Position numbers and translations under genes: made by a program
Notes under the pieces: generated by a model
What the model was told of the DNA's origin: nothing
Seen by the model: the letters and a program-made list of their open reading frames with translations, nothing else
Database searches by the model: none
Shown here: piece after piece, positions 56,391 through 64,000 of the stretch
Layout: each line of letters opens with the position of its first letter
Numbering within the stretch: the stretch's first letter is position 1
Assembly (NCBI RefSeq): GCF_050596425.1
Contig: NZ_CP192292.1
Span: forward strand, 744,001 to 808,000
Length of the DNA: 64,000 nt
Direction: 5' to 3'
From: G963665925 sp050596425
GTDB taxonomy: Bacteria > Bacillota > Clostridia > Peptostreptococcales > Acidaminobacteraceae

Positions 56391-56909
56391 ATGAAAATGG
56401 TAGATTTTATTTTGATAAAAAAGGGAATGGAATTGAACAATGACAATAGGATGGATATTTCTCTTGATGGTTGTCCAAGCGATCACGGATTCACTAATGA
56501 TTGGAGTCTTTGTCATGAAGATGGGCATGGGTGTGAGTCTTGTTGGGATAGAATCGCATTAGAGACAGAACAACTATGGACAAAATCAGGATCATATTGT
56601 GTGGTCAAAGCTATTGATCCAATTACTGGCGTGAAATTGTTTGAGCCAAAGCATGGAAGTCGATGGATCGACTTATCTGTGTTAATTGCTAATTATACTT
56701 TAATTACATCAAACAATGTTAAAACAGGTGATTATGTGAAGTGTATTAAAAACAACCGTGTTGAATATCCTGATACTCCTGCTGAATTTGATGTTGAAAT
56801 AGGAGAAGTTTACAAAGTAGAAGGAAGAACAGATAACGGAAATCTATTACTAGAAGGTGTTAGTGGATTTGCCTCTCCAAGTTGGTATGTTCCGTGTTTA
56901 CAAAGATAA
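56391..56909 (+). CDS. Protein of unknown function with Cys-rich N-terminus
   Basis: The 172-residue product has several Cys and His near 25-55 (CPSDHGF, CHEDGHGCESC) that could bind a metal, followed by a beta-rich domain (GDYVKCIKNNRVEYP, VGEVYKVEGRTDNGN). Not recognised. It lies in a run of small accessory genes. Confidence 0.6.
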   Translation: MKMVDFILIKKGMELNNDNRMDISLDGCPSDHGFTNDWSLCHEDGHGCESCWDRIALETEQLWTKSGSYCVVKAIDPITGVKLFEPKHGSRWIDLSVLIANYTLITSNNVKTGDYVKCIKNNRVEYPDTPAEFDVEIGEVYKVEGRTDNGNLLLEGVSGFASPSWYVPCLQR

Positions 56910-56919
56910 TGATTCTTTA

Positions 56920-56945
56920 GCGTGAACGGGCATGCTCGTTCACGC
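56920..56945. other. Perfect hairpin between small genes
   Basis: GCGTGAACG with CGTTCACGC, extended by G-U and G-C pairs to 11 bp with a CATG loop. No T run follows, so a protein-binding or mRNA-stabilising role is as likely as termination. Confidence 0.5.
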
Positions 56946-56972
56946 CCCATAAGATATTTGCGGAGGTGGAGT

Positions 56973-57260
56973 ATGTTAGCTAATTGGAGAGATAGAACGA
57001 AAGAAGTCGAAAGCACTAAGCATCTTCTGATAAACACGATCGAATTAATGTTCAATGTTGAAAACAAGTCTGATTTATATGCATTGCACCACACGGCTAT
57101 TAAGGACATGGAAATGATTTATCAATACAACTTATCACGTACAGTTGGTTACGATGATGGCATATGTCCTGAATGCGGTGAAGCGATGCAACTAATGAAT
57201 CATGATGAAGAAAGTAATCCTATTTACTGGTGCTCTGAATGTGAAGAGGCGCCATACTAA
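56973..57260 (+). CDS. Small zinc-ribbon protein
   Basis: The 95-residue product has a C-terminal zinc ribbon, CPECGEAMQL and WCSECEEA. GCGGAGGTGG supports the ATG at 56973; in-frame sequence upstream runs through the hairpin and is not considered coding. Confidence 0.65.
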   Translation: MLANWRDRTKEVESTKHLLINTIELMFNVENKSDLYALHHTAIKDMEMIYQYNLSRTVGYDDGICPECGEAMQLMNHDEESNPIYWCSECEEAPY

Positions 57261-57290
57261 AGATGATATTAGCGTGAAAGGAGCATTAAG

Positions 57291-57497
57291 ATGGCTATTA
57301 AAGGTGTTTGCGGATTAAGCGTTGACCAAGAAGAACACATGATGCGTGTTAATGAAGACCATAAGGCCTGCGTAGGTTATAAATATAAAGATGGGCTGAC
57401 CGTAACTGAAACTTGGCTTGACGAAAATGAAACGGTTTGCGTTAGGGTCAAAAATGGTGATTGGTATCACTATTACTTGGATGGCACTTGGGGATAA
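57291..57497 (+). CDS. Small conserved-looking protein, 68 aa
   Basis: The product is a beta-rich short protein (YKYKDGLTVTETWLDENETV, GDWYHYYLDGTWG). Not recognised. GAAAGGAG precedes the ATG. Confidence 0.6.
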   Translation: MAIKGVCGLSVDQEEHMMRVNEDHKACVGYKYKDGLTVTETWLDENETVCVRVKNGDWYHYYLDGTWG

Positions 57498-57523
57498 GAT
57501 GATTTATGAGATTAAGTAAAAAG

Positions 57524-57551
57524 GCTTGGTACCAAGTTTAAGATACCAAGC
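57524..57551. terminator. Hairpin between convergent genes
   Basis: The stem GCTTGGTA with TACCAAGC lies between genes transcribed toward each other. No strong T run is seen, so termination is tentative. Confidence 0.5.
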
Positions 57552-57571
57552 AGTTCTAATGTAGTGTAACT

Positions 57572-57793
57572 TTAGGATAACATTTTTATAAAAACTGCAA
57601 ATGATGTGATAGATGCACATAGAAACAAGACTGCATTAAAAAGCTTTTTCTCTGATGGTAGGATACACTGAAAAAATTCAATTGCACATACCAATGATGC
57701 AATCAATGCAATTATAGTATAGCTGCCAGTTCTTAAAGCATAAATCGAACTCAGTAGTGCTACGATAGAAATGATCAGTTTGACTCTGTTCAT
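57572..57793 (-). CDS. Small membrane protein, three predicted segments
   Basis: The 73-residue hydrophobic product has segments at about 5-22, 26-44 and 52-70. A good AGGAGG site lies before the ATG on the minus strand (57794-57806), supporting a real gene. Function unknown. Confidence 0.65.
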   Translation of the reverse strand: MNRVKLIISIVALLSSIYALRTGSYTIIALIASLVCAIEFFQCILPSEKKLFNAVLFLCASITSFAVFIKMLS

Positions 57794-58089
57794 TAATATC
57801 CTCCTTATTCATTAAATTCGTCTTTTTGAATAGATGATTTTTTCAGTATCAGAAGTTTTGAATCATCGTAATTAAATCAAATTTTGAAATCTTATTCAGT
57901 TCAATTTACATACACGACAATAGGATATAAAAAAATGATTTGATACACAATATAAATTGCATGTTAGATCATCGAACAATCATATTCAACTATTTTTGAC
58001 ATGAGCAGCGAATTGAAAATTGACTAAATTAAAATAATTTTGAACATTTATGAGTACAGTACAAAAGAAATTCAGAAAAGGAGACAAAA
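57794..58089. other. Divergent intergenic region
   Basis: AT-rich, 296 bases, between genes transcribed away from each other, so it should hold two promoters. No clear operator or repeat was seen. Confidence 0.4.
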
Positions 58090-58401
58090 ATGGAATACTT
58101 CGACACAACCCAAGAATACCACCTAGATGATTACCCACTGAACGCCATAGAAGATTATATTCAACCTAACAACTACAACAACATCTTCTTCGAAAAGTTT
58201 GCAAAATTGACTTATAAAGAGCTGATGGTACCGGTTATTGAAGAGATTAGATTTTACAAATTGAAATCTGAAGACAACGGTAATCCATACTTTAGAATTA
58301 CATTCCATAGAAAAGATGTAGTGGTTTCACATATCAGCATTGAATCAGACTTCAAAGTTGAATATGACGATACAGGAGATCTGAGGATCGCTGCGATATA
58401 A
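58090..58401 (+). CDS. Protein of unknown function upstream of the ParM-like gene
   Basis: The 103-residue acidic product is not recognised. Strands around YFRITFHRKDVVVSHISIES suggest a small alpha/beta fold. AAAAGGAG precedes the ATG. It lies 62 bases before the actin gene. Confidence 0.6.
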   Translation: MEYFDTTQEYHLDDYPLNAIEDYIQPNNYNNIFFEKFAKLTYKELMVPVIEEIRFYKLKSEDNGNPYFRITFHRKDVVVSHISIESDFKVEYDDTGDLRIAAI

Positions 58402-58463
58402 CCACTAGGGATATATGATCTCTATTACAGATTTATAGTCCATTACTACGACAGGAGGAAAAA

Positions 58464-59696
58464 ATGAAAACAAGACTATTCATAGGCGACGACAAAGGCA
58501 GAAGAATGTACAAAGCCCACGGTGGAACAGATAAAGGAACAAGCATCATCTTGCCAAATGCCATATGTAGAGGATATCAAATAAAAGACGAAGACAACCC
58601 ATTAAAAAGAAACAGGATTCAAAATCCCCCGAAAGTGAAACTCCTTGATGCCATGATTGTTATTGATGGCAATGAACAGACGAAGCAAAGGTATCATGTT
58701 GGAGAGTATGCCATTGCCAATAATAAAGGAGACCTGGTCAATATGAGCAGGGGTGTTCACAAGTATACACCTCTTCAGGCGCGATATACATCGGCTATTC
58801 AATTTATAACCCATGCATATTTAGCATACGAGCTTGGTCATAACGATGTCCTTATTCACGCAGAGTCATGTGTGCCCCTTGGGGAATCTGAAAGGGCAGA
58901 AAACGAAGTGGTGGCCACGCAAAACAAGGATTTTCTTAAGGACTATACTGAAGCAATAAAAGGCAAAAGCATTGAGGTTCGTTTTTTAGACCCAGCCTTT
59001 AATGGTGCAATTGTAAAACTTGAGTATCAAGATCAGTCATTTTCAACAGAGGGAAAGAATGCACTTTTAGCAGAAATTTATGATGCGGATACAATGGAAG
59101 CCAATGAAGCCATGGAAATGATCTTGTCACAAGGCGGCTTAATTGGTCTTAACTTAGGTTCGACCACCACTGATCCTGCAGCCATTAATAAAGACCATGA
59201 TTATATATCGGCTGCATACTTCAGTATTGATGACGAAGGCACAACCAGTATAGTGGATAGGATGCTAGAAGTTTTAAAAGTGGATTATGACTATGAACCA
59301 GATCCTATTTACCTTGATTATCTAATAAGAAATGGTGGGTCCGTCTACTACAACGATGTAGAGATTAATATTAGAGATTTGGCCGTACCACTTATAGAGG
59401 AAGTGCTAATATCCATTCGTACAAAGTTTATTAACAAAGCCAGAAGACGAGGATTTAAGTATAATGAGCTTCCCGCAATGATCCTGACAGGTGGATTTGT
59501 TCAAATGATCAAAGAAACATACTCAGAACTTATGCCGTTTCTAAAAAGTCTTATTCCAAACTGCAAAATAATGATCAGCCAGCATCCCTTGTTCCGAGAA
59601 GCAGAGGGGTGTTTTATTTGGTCAAAATTAAGATATATCAACCAAGTAGAACAGGAAAAGGCAGCCTATTCAAGTTTTGCTGAAGGGACCAGCTAA
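58464..59696 (+). CDS. ParM-like actin for plasmid segregation
   Basis: The 410-residue actin-fold ATPase has a phosphate-1 loop LFIGDDKGR near 5, phosphate-2 loop IGLNLGSTTTD near 229, and adenosine motif ILTGGFVQ near 342. ParM-type filaments push plasmid copies apart. ACAGGAGG precedes the ATG. The next gene starts immediately after its stop, consistent with a ParM-adaptor pair. Confidence 0.85.
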   Translation: MKTRLFIGDDKGRRMYKAHGGTDKGTSIILPNAICRGYQIKDEDNPLKRNRIQNPPKVKLLDAMIVIDGNEQTKQRYHVGEYAIANNKGDLVNMSRGVHKYTPLQARYTSAIQFITHAYLAYELGHNDVLIHAESCVPLGESERAENEVVATQNKDFLKDYTEAIKGKSIEVRFLDPAFNGAIVKLEYQDQSFSTEGKNALLAEIYDADTMEANEAMEMILSQGGLIGLNLGSTTTDPAAINKDHDYISAAYFSIDDEGTTSIVDRMLEVLKVDYDYEPDPIYLDYLIRNGGSVYYNDVEINIRDLAVPLIEEVLISIRTKFINKARRRGFKYNELPAMILTGGFVQMIKETYSELMPFLKSLIPNCKIMISQHPLFREAEGCFIWSKLRYINQVEQEKAAYSSFAEGTS

Positions 59697-60068
59697 ATGG
59701 CAGGAGATTGGGAAGGCGGTGTATGTAAAAGGTATAAGACACCCGTTATAAAGACTTCAGAAGAAGAAGCGTTTTACAAGTGGCTCAATGAACATAAGAA
59801 CAAAAACAGACTAATAACAAGAGCCTTAAAGACCCTCTGGAAAATTGATTCAGGAACATTTGAAACATGCCAGAATAAAACTTCAAATGTCACTACAGAC
59901 AAGGACGTAATAAATGATCAAGGACCAAGTCAAAACCCTAAAAATCATGACCAATCAACCACTGAAGGAAATATAAAAAATGAAACAGTGACTAATAGAC
60001 CAAATTCAAGTTTGACATTACCAAGTGGGTCAAGTCTAAAGAATTTGACCAAGCTGATTAAGTCATGA
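59697..60068 (+). CDS. Probable partner (ParR-like) of the actin
   Basis: The 123-residue product starts on the base after the ParM-like stop. A basic helical N-terminal half (SEEEAFYKWLNEHKNKNRLI) is followed by a polar, Thr/Asn/Ser-rich tail. There is no sequence hallmark of ParR; the call rests on position, size and the iterons downstream. Confidence 0.5.
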   Translation: MAGDWEGGVCKRYKTPVIKTSEEEAFYKWLNEHKNKNRLITRALKTLWKIDSGTFETCQNKTSNVTTDKDVINDQGPSQNPKNHDQSTTEGNIKNETVTNRPNSSLTLPSGSSLKNLTKLIKS

Positions 60069-60082
60069 AAAAGAAAATAAGC

Positions 60083-60128
60083 AAAAGTAGCACCTTTTAA
60101 TCCAAAAAGCAAAAAGGTGCTACTTTTT
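60083..60128 (+). terminator. Terminator after the partition genes
   Basis: The perfect 16-bp stem AAAAGTAGCACCTTTT with AAAAGGTGCTACTTTT is followed by T. Both arms contain the GGTGCTAC core of the iterons that follow. Confidence 0.85.
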
Positions 60129-60209
60129 AATAAATATCGAAGAAGATATGCCATGTTTTTCAAAAAACAATGGAAAAAGTATTACTTATTAACCATAGAT
60201 CATTGAAAA

Positions 60210-60293
60210 GTGCTACTAAATAACAAAAAAGGTGCCACCAAAATATGAATAAGTGCTACCAAAATATAAAAAAGTGCCACCTAAATATGAAGA
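60210..60293 (+). repeat. Four 21-22 bp iterons
   Basis: GTGCYACY followed by AAATA-like sequence starts at 60210, 60232, 60253 and 60274, that is every 21-22 bases, or two helical turns. Two further cores lie in the terminator stem just upstream. Position between the ParM pair and the primase suits a replication origin or a centromere. Confidence 0.75.
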
Positions 60294-60407
60294 ATATGCT
60301 AACCAAGCAAGAAAAAACAACATAAAAACACAAATAAGTTTTAACAAAGGGCTTTCTACCAAGAAGGCTCTTTTTTAGTACTTATTTTTAAGAAAGATGG
60401 TGAAAAT

Positions 60408-62150
60408 ATGCCCTTGCCAATTAAAGGTGAAGCGCAAATGGCCTTGTCCATGATCCTCCATGGGTCATTAACAGACAAGCCAAAAGAGCGTGAAGACAGA
60501 GATTATAAAAATACAAATAGAAATGACTATGGTTATGTACAAATTACATTTGGAAAGTACAAAGGTGACAAAACCATAGCAAACGTAAAAAGCGCAAGGA
60601 CGGTTGATACCTTCCTAAAGCTTGCAGAGCAGGACAATGCCATGTTTTTTAACCCGAACACCTTAAGAACAGCAAGTCCTGAAAAACGTTCAAATGATGC
60701 TGTTAGATGGATTAATACAGTTGCTATAGATATTGATGCTGTTGACATGTCTCTTGATGAGTTACTAAAGAATATCGAAGATGTTGGCCTAAACACACCA
60801 ACCATGGTGAATAAGACCCCGAAAGGGTTTCATGTTTACTGGATATTACAAGAACGTGTTCCAGGCTATAAATCCGCCCGAGCGCTTTACTCATTGATCA
60901 GTGGACTTATGTGTGATGTTCTACCTGGGGCTGATCATGGATCAAAGGCAGTCTGTTCATTCAAAAGAATACCTAGAGATATTGCCTATTTTGATCCTGA
61001 AGCCACTTGTGAACTAAGAGAACTTCAGGAATGGTACAACCTCAATAAAAAGTCGACTGTAAAAACAAGAGCTTTTGATCGAGCGACTGGAACAGGTAAA
61101 AACATACTGGATACGACAGCTGCACAGATGCTACTAGAAGGCATTCATGAAGGTGGTCGCAATTTGGCAGCCTTCTGTCTTGCAAAGCTATATAGAAGGG
61201 CAGGCCTTACATATGAAGAGACTTTTGAGGAACTTCTAAAGTGGAATACCAAAAACAGTCCATCACTTAAAGTTAGTGAACTGCGTAGCCGTGTTAAGAG
61301 TGCCTTTAGAAACAGGGATATGATTCCGTCAAAGCTCATAAAAGAGCTTACAGGCGAAAGCATTGCTAAAGAGTTATTTTGGGTCAATCATGCACGCACA
61401 AGAGAAGAGCGGAAGAAAGATCCCAAGGGTCGTATACATATAAGCGAGTGGATACAGGATATAGAAAACCTTGTAGAAAAAGAAGGTGTATGGGAAGGCA
61501 AGCAGACTGAGCTTGCAGCGCTCCTAGAGGCACCAGAACGCTCCATAAAAGAAGCCCTAAGACAAATAAGAGAGAACCCCGACTCGAGAGTACTAGTTAC
61601 CTCAACAATTGGTAGAGGGGCAAAAACAACACTCACAAAAAAAGACCATGTTGAAGTCAATGTAGAGGACGATGAGCATGTCGAAAACGAAGAGCAAGTC
61701 CAAGAAAAGCATGGCATGACAGGCGCTCTGGCTCCTGAAAAAAATGAAGAAATAAAAGGTGCACAGTCCCTTAACCCTTTCTATAAAGGCTGGTGGGTGG
61801 GCGAATCCGAACCGCCGGGAGGCGAATTTGGCTCCCAACCTTTCGCCGTGCGCTGTGGACCCTCTGGAGCTTGTGTTCAGGTGCATGGGTTTGGCAGCTG
61901 TGCACAAATCCAGAAGTCCACAGCGCACGCGCCCGAGGATGGCGGGCATGCCCTTGCTCGAAAGGAGGTGAGTCAAAAAGTGAAACAAGCAAAACCCCTA
62001 GGATATTTCAATACAAAGGCAAAGAACCTGGACATAGAAGCCCCCAAGAAGGGAAGTGGTTGCAGTGAATTAGTGAAGATTAAAGTTAGCAAAGAAGAGC
62101 TCAAGAAACATTATCCGGACAAAGACAAAAAGCAGAAAGGATGGATATAA
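60408..62150 (+). CDS. AEP-type primase/replication protein with PriCT-like domain
   Basis: The 580-residue product has an N-terminal archaeo-eukaryotic primase fold with catalytic VAIDIDAVDMS near 107, a GFHVYWIL histidine near 138 and GADHGSKAVCSFKRIPRD near 185. A PriCT-type helical domain (GGRNLAAFCLAKLYRRAGLTY) lies near 247-305. From about residue 460 the coding frame crosses the GC-rich insert and becomes atypical (Trp-, Gly- and Cys-rich), so the natural C-terminus may be near 460. Such proteins prime or initiate plasmid replication. Confidence 0.72.
   Translation: MPLPIKGEAQMALSMILHGSLTDKPKEREDRDYKNTNRNDYGYVQITFGKYKGDKTIANVKSARTVDTFLKLAEQDNAMFFNPNTLRTASPEKRSNDAVRWINTVAIDIDAVDMSLDELLKNIEDVGLNTPTMVNKTPKGFHVYWILQERVPGYKSARALYSLISGLMCDVLPGADHGSKAVCSFKRIPRDIAYFDPEATCELRELQEWYNLNKKSTVKTRAFDRATGTGKNILDTTAAQMLLEGIHEGGRNLAAFCLAKLYRRAGLTYEETFEELLKWNTKNSPSLKVSELRSRVKSAFRNRDMIPSKLIKELTGESIAKELFWVNHARTREERKKDPKGRIHISEWIQDIENLVEKEGVWEGKQTELAALLEAPERSIKEALRQIRENPDSRVLVTSTIGRGAKTTLTKKDHVEVNVEDDEHVENEEQVQEKHGMTGALAPEKNEEIKGAQSLNPFYKGWWVGESEPPGGEFGSQPFAVRCGPSGACVQVHGFGSCAQIQKSTAHAPEDGGHALARKEVSQKVKQAKPLGYFNTKAKNLDIEAPKKGSGCSELVKIKVSKEELKKHYPDKDKKQKGWI
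61788..61960. other. GC-rich palindromic insert within the primase gene
   Basis: Base composition is visibly much richer in GC than the rest of the window. A 13-bp perfect inverted repeat GTGCGCTGTGGAC (61848-61860, 61916-61928) encloses GTGCA/TGCAC. Other palindromes are GGGAG/CTCCC, GGCGAA/TTCGCC and GGGCATGCCC (61944). Several frames are open on both strands. It could be a structured mobile element or a transfer-origin-like site. Confidence 0.65.
61980..62150 (+). CDS. Possible separate small gene at the primase 3' end
   Basis: A perfect AAAGGAGGTGA site (61961-61971) directly after the GC-rich insert is spaced correctly for the GTG at 61980, which is in frame with the primase. It would give a 56-residue basic, Lys-rich protein. 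It may be translated independently of the primase or be its restart. Confidence 0.4.
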   Translation: MKQAKPLGYFNTKAKNLDIEAPKKGSGCSELVKIKVSKEELKKHYPDKDKKQKGWI

Positions 62151-62401
62151 TGACAAAATTATCAGAGAAGGCCGAGTTAGTAATGAGCCGCCTAAATCAA
62201 ATTGCACAGGGGTGCTTGAAAGCCACCAAAGGCGAAATCACTAAAGGCCAAATCACTTTGGATGAAAAGAAAGAAATAGCAAGGACAATCTGTATTCGAA
62301 GTGTTCGTAGGCAAGTTGTAAACAATGAGATCGATCATGACGAAGCTAAGTACATTGTGAAGTGCCTGGATGAGACGATTAAAGAAAGTATGGGGGCTTA
62401 G
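62150..62401 (+). CDS. Small helical protein of unknown function
   Basis: The 83-residue charged, helical product starts at the ATG overlapping the primase stop (TAATG), with AGAAAGGAT upstream; an in-frame ATG at 62141 would be too close to that site. Translational coupling to the replication gene is likely. Confidence 0.6.
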   Translation: MTKLSEKAELVMSRLNQIAQGCLKATKGEITKGQITLDEKKEIARTICIRSVRRQVVNNEIDHDEAKYIVKCLDETIKESMGA

Positions 62402-62404
62402 AAA

Positions 62405-62668
62405 TTGGAGTCTAGAAGTGCAGTTATTACATCAGCAGATAAATCAGCTTGGTATGCTGACTTAATACATGAAACCATTGAGGTGACAGAGTCCCCCATT
62501 ATATTTGCAGATCCTTATACCAAAGAGCCATCTGAGAAAGATGTGTTTGTATTAATGGCATCTTACCAGGAAAACCAAGAAAAGAAGAATGGCCACAAGT
62601 CTTACAAAGGCATAAGTCGAGGGTGTTTGCAGTTTCATGATGAGGCTGCTTTTAATTTTGATTTCTAG
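62405..62668 (+). CDS. Small protein of unknown function
   Basis: The 87-residue product starts with a TTG three bases after the previous stop; only a weak G-rich site is seen upstream. No motif is recognised. Tight packing with the previous gene supports it. Confidence 0.5.
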   Translation: MESRSAVITSADKSAWYADLIHETIEVTESPIIFADPYTKEPSEKDVFVLMASYQENQEKKNGHKSYKGISRGCLQFHDEAAFNFDF

Positions 62669-62729
62669 TCAAAATGTATAAATCAAAATATATTAAAAAT
62701 CTAGTTTGAAACTATGGGAGGTTTAGAAA

Positions 62730-63194
62730 ATGATTGAAAACATATTGAAGGTGGAGGCCATTTATTCACTAGCCAAGAAGACCACGATCTATGACCTGAT
62801 TGGTCAAATGCTTGATTTTGACTTTGGTCTAATCGGAACAATTGGTGCAGTGCTTATTTTTGGATTCTCAATTTTCATAGGCGGCTATTTGCTATTTCTA
62901 GTAGGCGGCATTATTTACAAATCTGTTGCTGCTGCAGCTGCAGAAGTTTGGGAAGCAGATCACCTTAAGAAGCACAAAATGCAAAAGGGCAAGGGTAAGG
63001 TTATACTGGCAGCTGTCCTTCTTGTTGTCGTACTAACAGGTAGTGGTGTAACATTCTTTATCAAAGCTGGTGAAACAGTGGAAAAAGGTGTTGTAAATCC
63101 AGCCACAGAGCTTATGGAAAAAGCAACAGATGGAAGCGATGACGATGAAGAAGATGACGAAGACGACGATGAAGAGAATAAAAGTGAAGACTAA
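62730..63194 (+). CDS. Membrane protein with acidic tail
   Basis: The 154-residue product has two hydrophobic segments (about 33-63 and 89-110) and a strongly acidic C-terminal tail of Asp and Glu. ATGGGAGG precedes the ATG. Such proteins occur in conjugation operons; no precise role is visible. Confidence 0.65.
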   Translation: MIENILKVEAIYSLAKKTTIYDLIGQMLDFDFGLIGTIGAVLIFGFSIFIGGYLLFLVGGIIYKSVAAAAAEVWEADHLKKHKMQKGKGKVILAAVLLVVVLTGSGVTFFIKAGETVEKGVVNPATELMEKATDGSDDDEEDDEDDDEENKSED

Positions 63195-63202
63195 AGTTTA
63201 AT

Positions 63203-63275
63203 GACTAAATTACAAAGACTAAATTACAAAGACTAAATTACAAAGACTAAATTACAAAGACTAAATTACAAAGAC
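63203..63275 (+). repeat. 14-bp tandem repeat, five copies
   Basis: GACTAAATTACAAA is repeated exactly five times (63203-63272) and followed by GAC. It lies between two small membrane-protein genes and just upstream of a ribosome site. Confidence 0.95.
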
Positions 63276-63292
63276 GATAAGGAGAGAATCAA

Positions 63293-63451
63293 ATGAATTC
63301 AAATGAAAAAAAGAATCTTATAGCAGGAACTGTGCTTGTAATAGCGACCGCAATTGCTGGTATTTCATATGTTGCAGGCAAAGTGGTTGAAGCCATATCA
63401 AAAGACAATGATCCAGGCAATATAGCTGAAAACAAGTTAACTGGAAAATAA
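63293..63451 (+). CDS. Small single-pass membrane protein, 52 aa
   Basis: AAGGAGAG precedes the ATG. The product has a hydrophobic segment at about 9-24 (LIAGTVLVIATAIAGISYVAG) with polar flanks. It follows the tandem repeat by about 18 bases. Possibly a pilin-like or channel subunit of the transfer apparatus (inference). Confidence 0.6.
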   Translation: MNSNEKKNLIAGTVLVIATAIAGISYVAGKVVEAISKDNDPGNIAENKLTGK

Positions 63452-63476
63452 TAATCACAAAAAATGAGGTGGAAAA

Positions 63477-63866
63477 ATGACATCACCTTTTGATAGGTAT
63501 CAAGAGTATTTTCAACTCACTGGTCAAGTGGCCGATTATGTAAAAGACAACTTCTCGGGATTTTTTGGAGCATTAACAGTTATACTAGGACTTCTAACGG
63601 TTATGGGTATAGGCTTTGGCCTTGTATGGATCATTCAGCAAACAAGCCATAAGCTACACGAAAACGGAAGGTATTCAAAAAAGAAGTTACAAGTGGCCGT
63701 AACAATATTGGTTGTAAGCCTACTAGTGGCGAGTGGTTACAGCATAATTATCTACAGATTTATTCATCATGCAGTCAATGTTGAAACCATCATAGAAGGA
63801 TCAGGCTATGAACCAGTGATCGAAGAACCTGACTATATTCCTCCTGAAGACACGGTGTGGGAGTGA
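63477..63866 (+). CDS. Two-pass membrane protein
   Basis: The 129-residue product has segments at about 27-55 and 72-95 and an acidic, Pro-rich tail. GAGGTGG precedes the ATG. It fits the size and topology of small T4SS membrane subunits, but no family is recognised. Confidence 0.6.
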   Translation: MTSPFDRYQEYFQLTGQVADYVKDNFSGFFGALTVILGLLTVMGIGFGLVWIIQQTSHKLHENGRYSKKKLQVAVTILVVSLLVASGYSIIIYRFIHHAVNVETIIEGSGYEPVIEEPDYIPPEDTVWE

Positions 63867-63871
63867 TATGT

Positions 63872-64000
63872 ATGTTTAAGAAAAAGCAGGTTACGGAAGT
63901 TTTAGAAAAACGCTTAGTTGTGTGTGTCTCTTCAGAAAAGGACATTTTAAAGACACTTTTATCCTGTATTGATGAAGACATAGCCACTGCCATACCAGCA
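63872..64000 (+). CDS. Protein of unknown function, truncated by window end
   Basis: Reading from the ATG at 63872 the frame stays open for 43 codons to the last base. The visible part (MFKKKQVTEVLEKRLVV and following) has no recognised motif. The gene overlaps nothing and starts 5 bases after the previous stop, so it probably continues the operon. Confidence 0.55.
   Translation, partial: MFKKKQVTEVLEKRLVVCVSSEKDILKTLLSCIDEDIATAIPA

Noticed and set aside
60210..60293. CRISPR array
   Set aside because: Only four short imperfect repeats with a 21-22 bp period and no spacers of 26-40 bp; no cas genes anywhere in the window.
61602..61992. Minus-strand genes in the GC-rich part of the primase
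   Set aside because: They are open because GC-rich sequence has few stops; no ribosome sites and atypical composition.

Overview
The window looks like part of a large conjugative element (integrative element or plasmid) from a low-GC Firmicute, most likely a clostridium. It is AT-rich, has strong AGGAGG-type ribosome sites and uses some TTG and GTG starts. Its gene families (VirB4-type ATPase, ParM-like actin, TndX-type serine recombinase, ImmA/ImmR pair) are typical of Firmicute mobile elements. No chromosomal housekeeping gene, tRNA, rRNA or CRISPR array was seen. The species cannot be named from the sequence.

Layout: 1-12430 is one arm of a conjugation region: a surface or secretion-associated protein cut off by the window edge, an NlpC/P60 wall hydrolase, two T4SS proteins, a MinD-like ATPase and an HTH regulator. 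It is interrupted by a RIT element (three tyrosine recombinases, about 84-bp inverted ends, 941-4659) and by an ATPase/TOPRIM defence-like pair (6749-8804) with its own promoter. 12647-22470 is a type I restriction system with three silent specificity cassettes and its own tyrosine recombinase. 22825-34390 holds a WYL regulator, an IS30-family element, an IS1634-family element inside a 95-bp target duplication, and a pPIWI-RE three-gene system whose helicase is broken by one frameshift and one stop codon. 34632-38232 is McrBC. 38254-43562 is a same-strand run of an ADP-ribosylglycohydrolase, two unknown proteins, a PD-(D/E)XK nuclease, a SpoT-like HD protein, another unknown and a GIY-YIG-like protein. 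43916-47847 is a type II restriction system with a controller protein and a C-box-like operator; it lies between a deleted immA remnant and an intact immA/immR pair.

49347-55618 carries phage/ICE-type regulators, a strongly foldable non-coding stretch (candidate structured RNA at 50726-51005 plus a 15-bp hairpin at 51030-51090), a DinG-like helicase, a SHOCT-like small protein and a large serine recombinase. 55721-58401 holds small accessory genes. 58464-62150 looks like a replication and partition block: ParM-like actin, a small probable partner, four 21-22 bp iterons, and an AEP-type primase whose 3' part contains a GC-rich palindromic insert. 62150-64000 returns to small and membrane proteins that probably begin the next conjugation block.

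Taken together, the element appears to replicate and segregate (58-62 kb), transfer (both edges), and carry at least five nucleic-acid-targeting defence systems in its cargo. Signs of turnover are plentiful: nested IS insertions, a broken helicase, silent hsdS cassettes, a deleted immA copy and a gene truncated by the RIT element.
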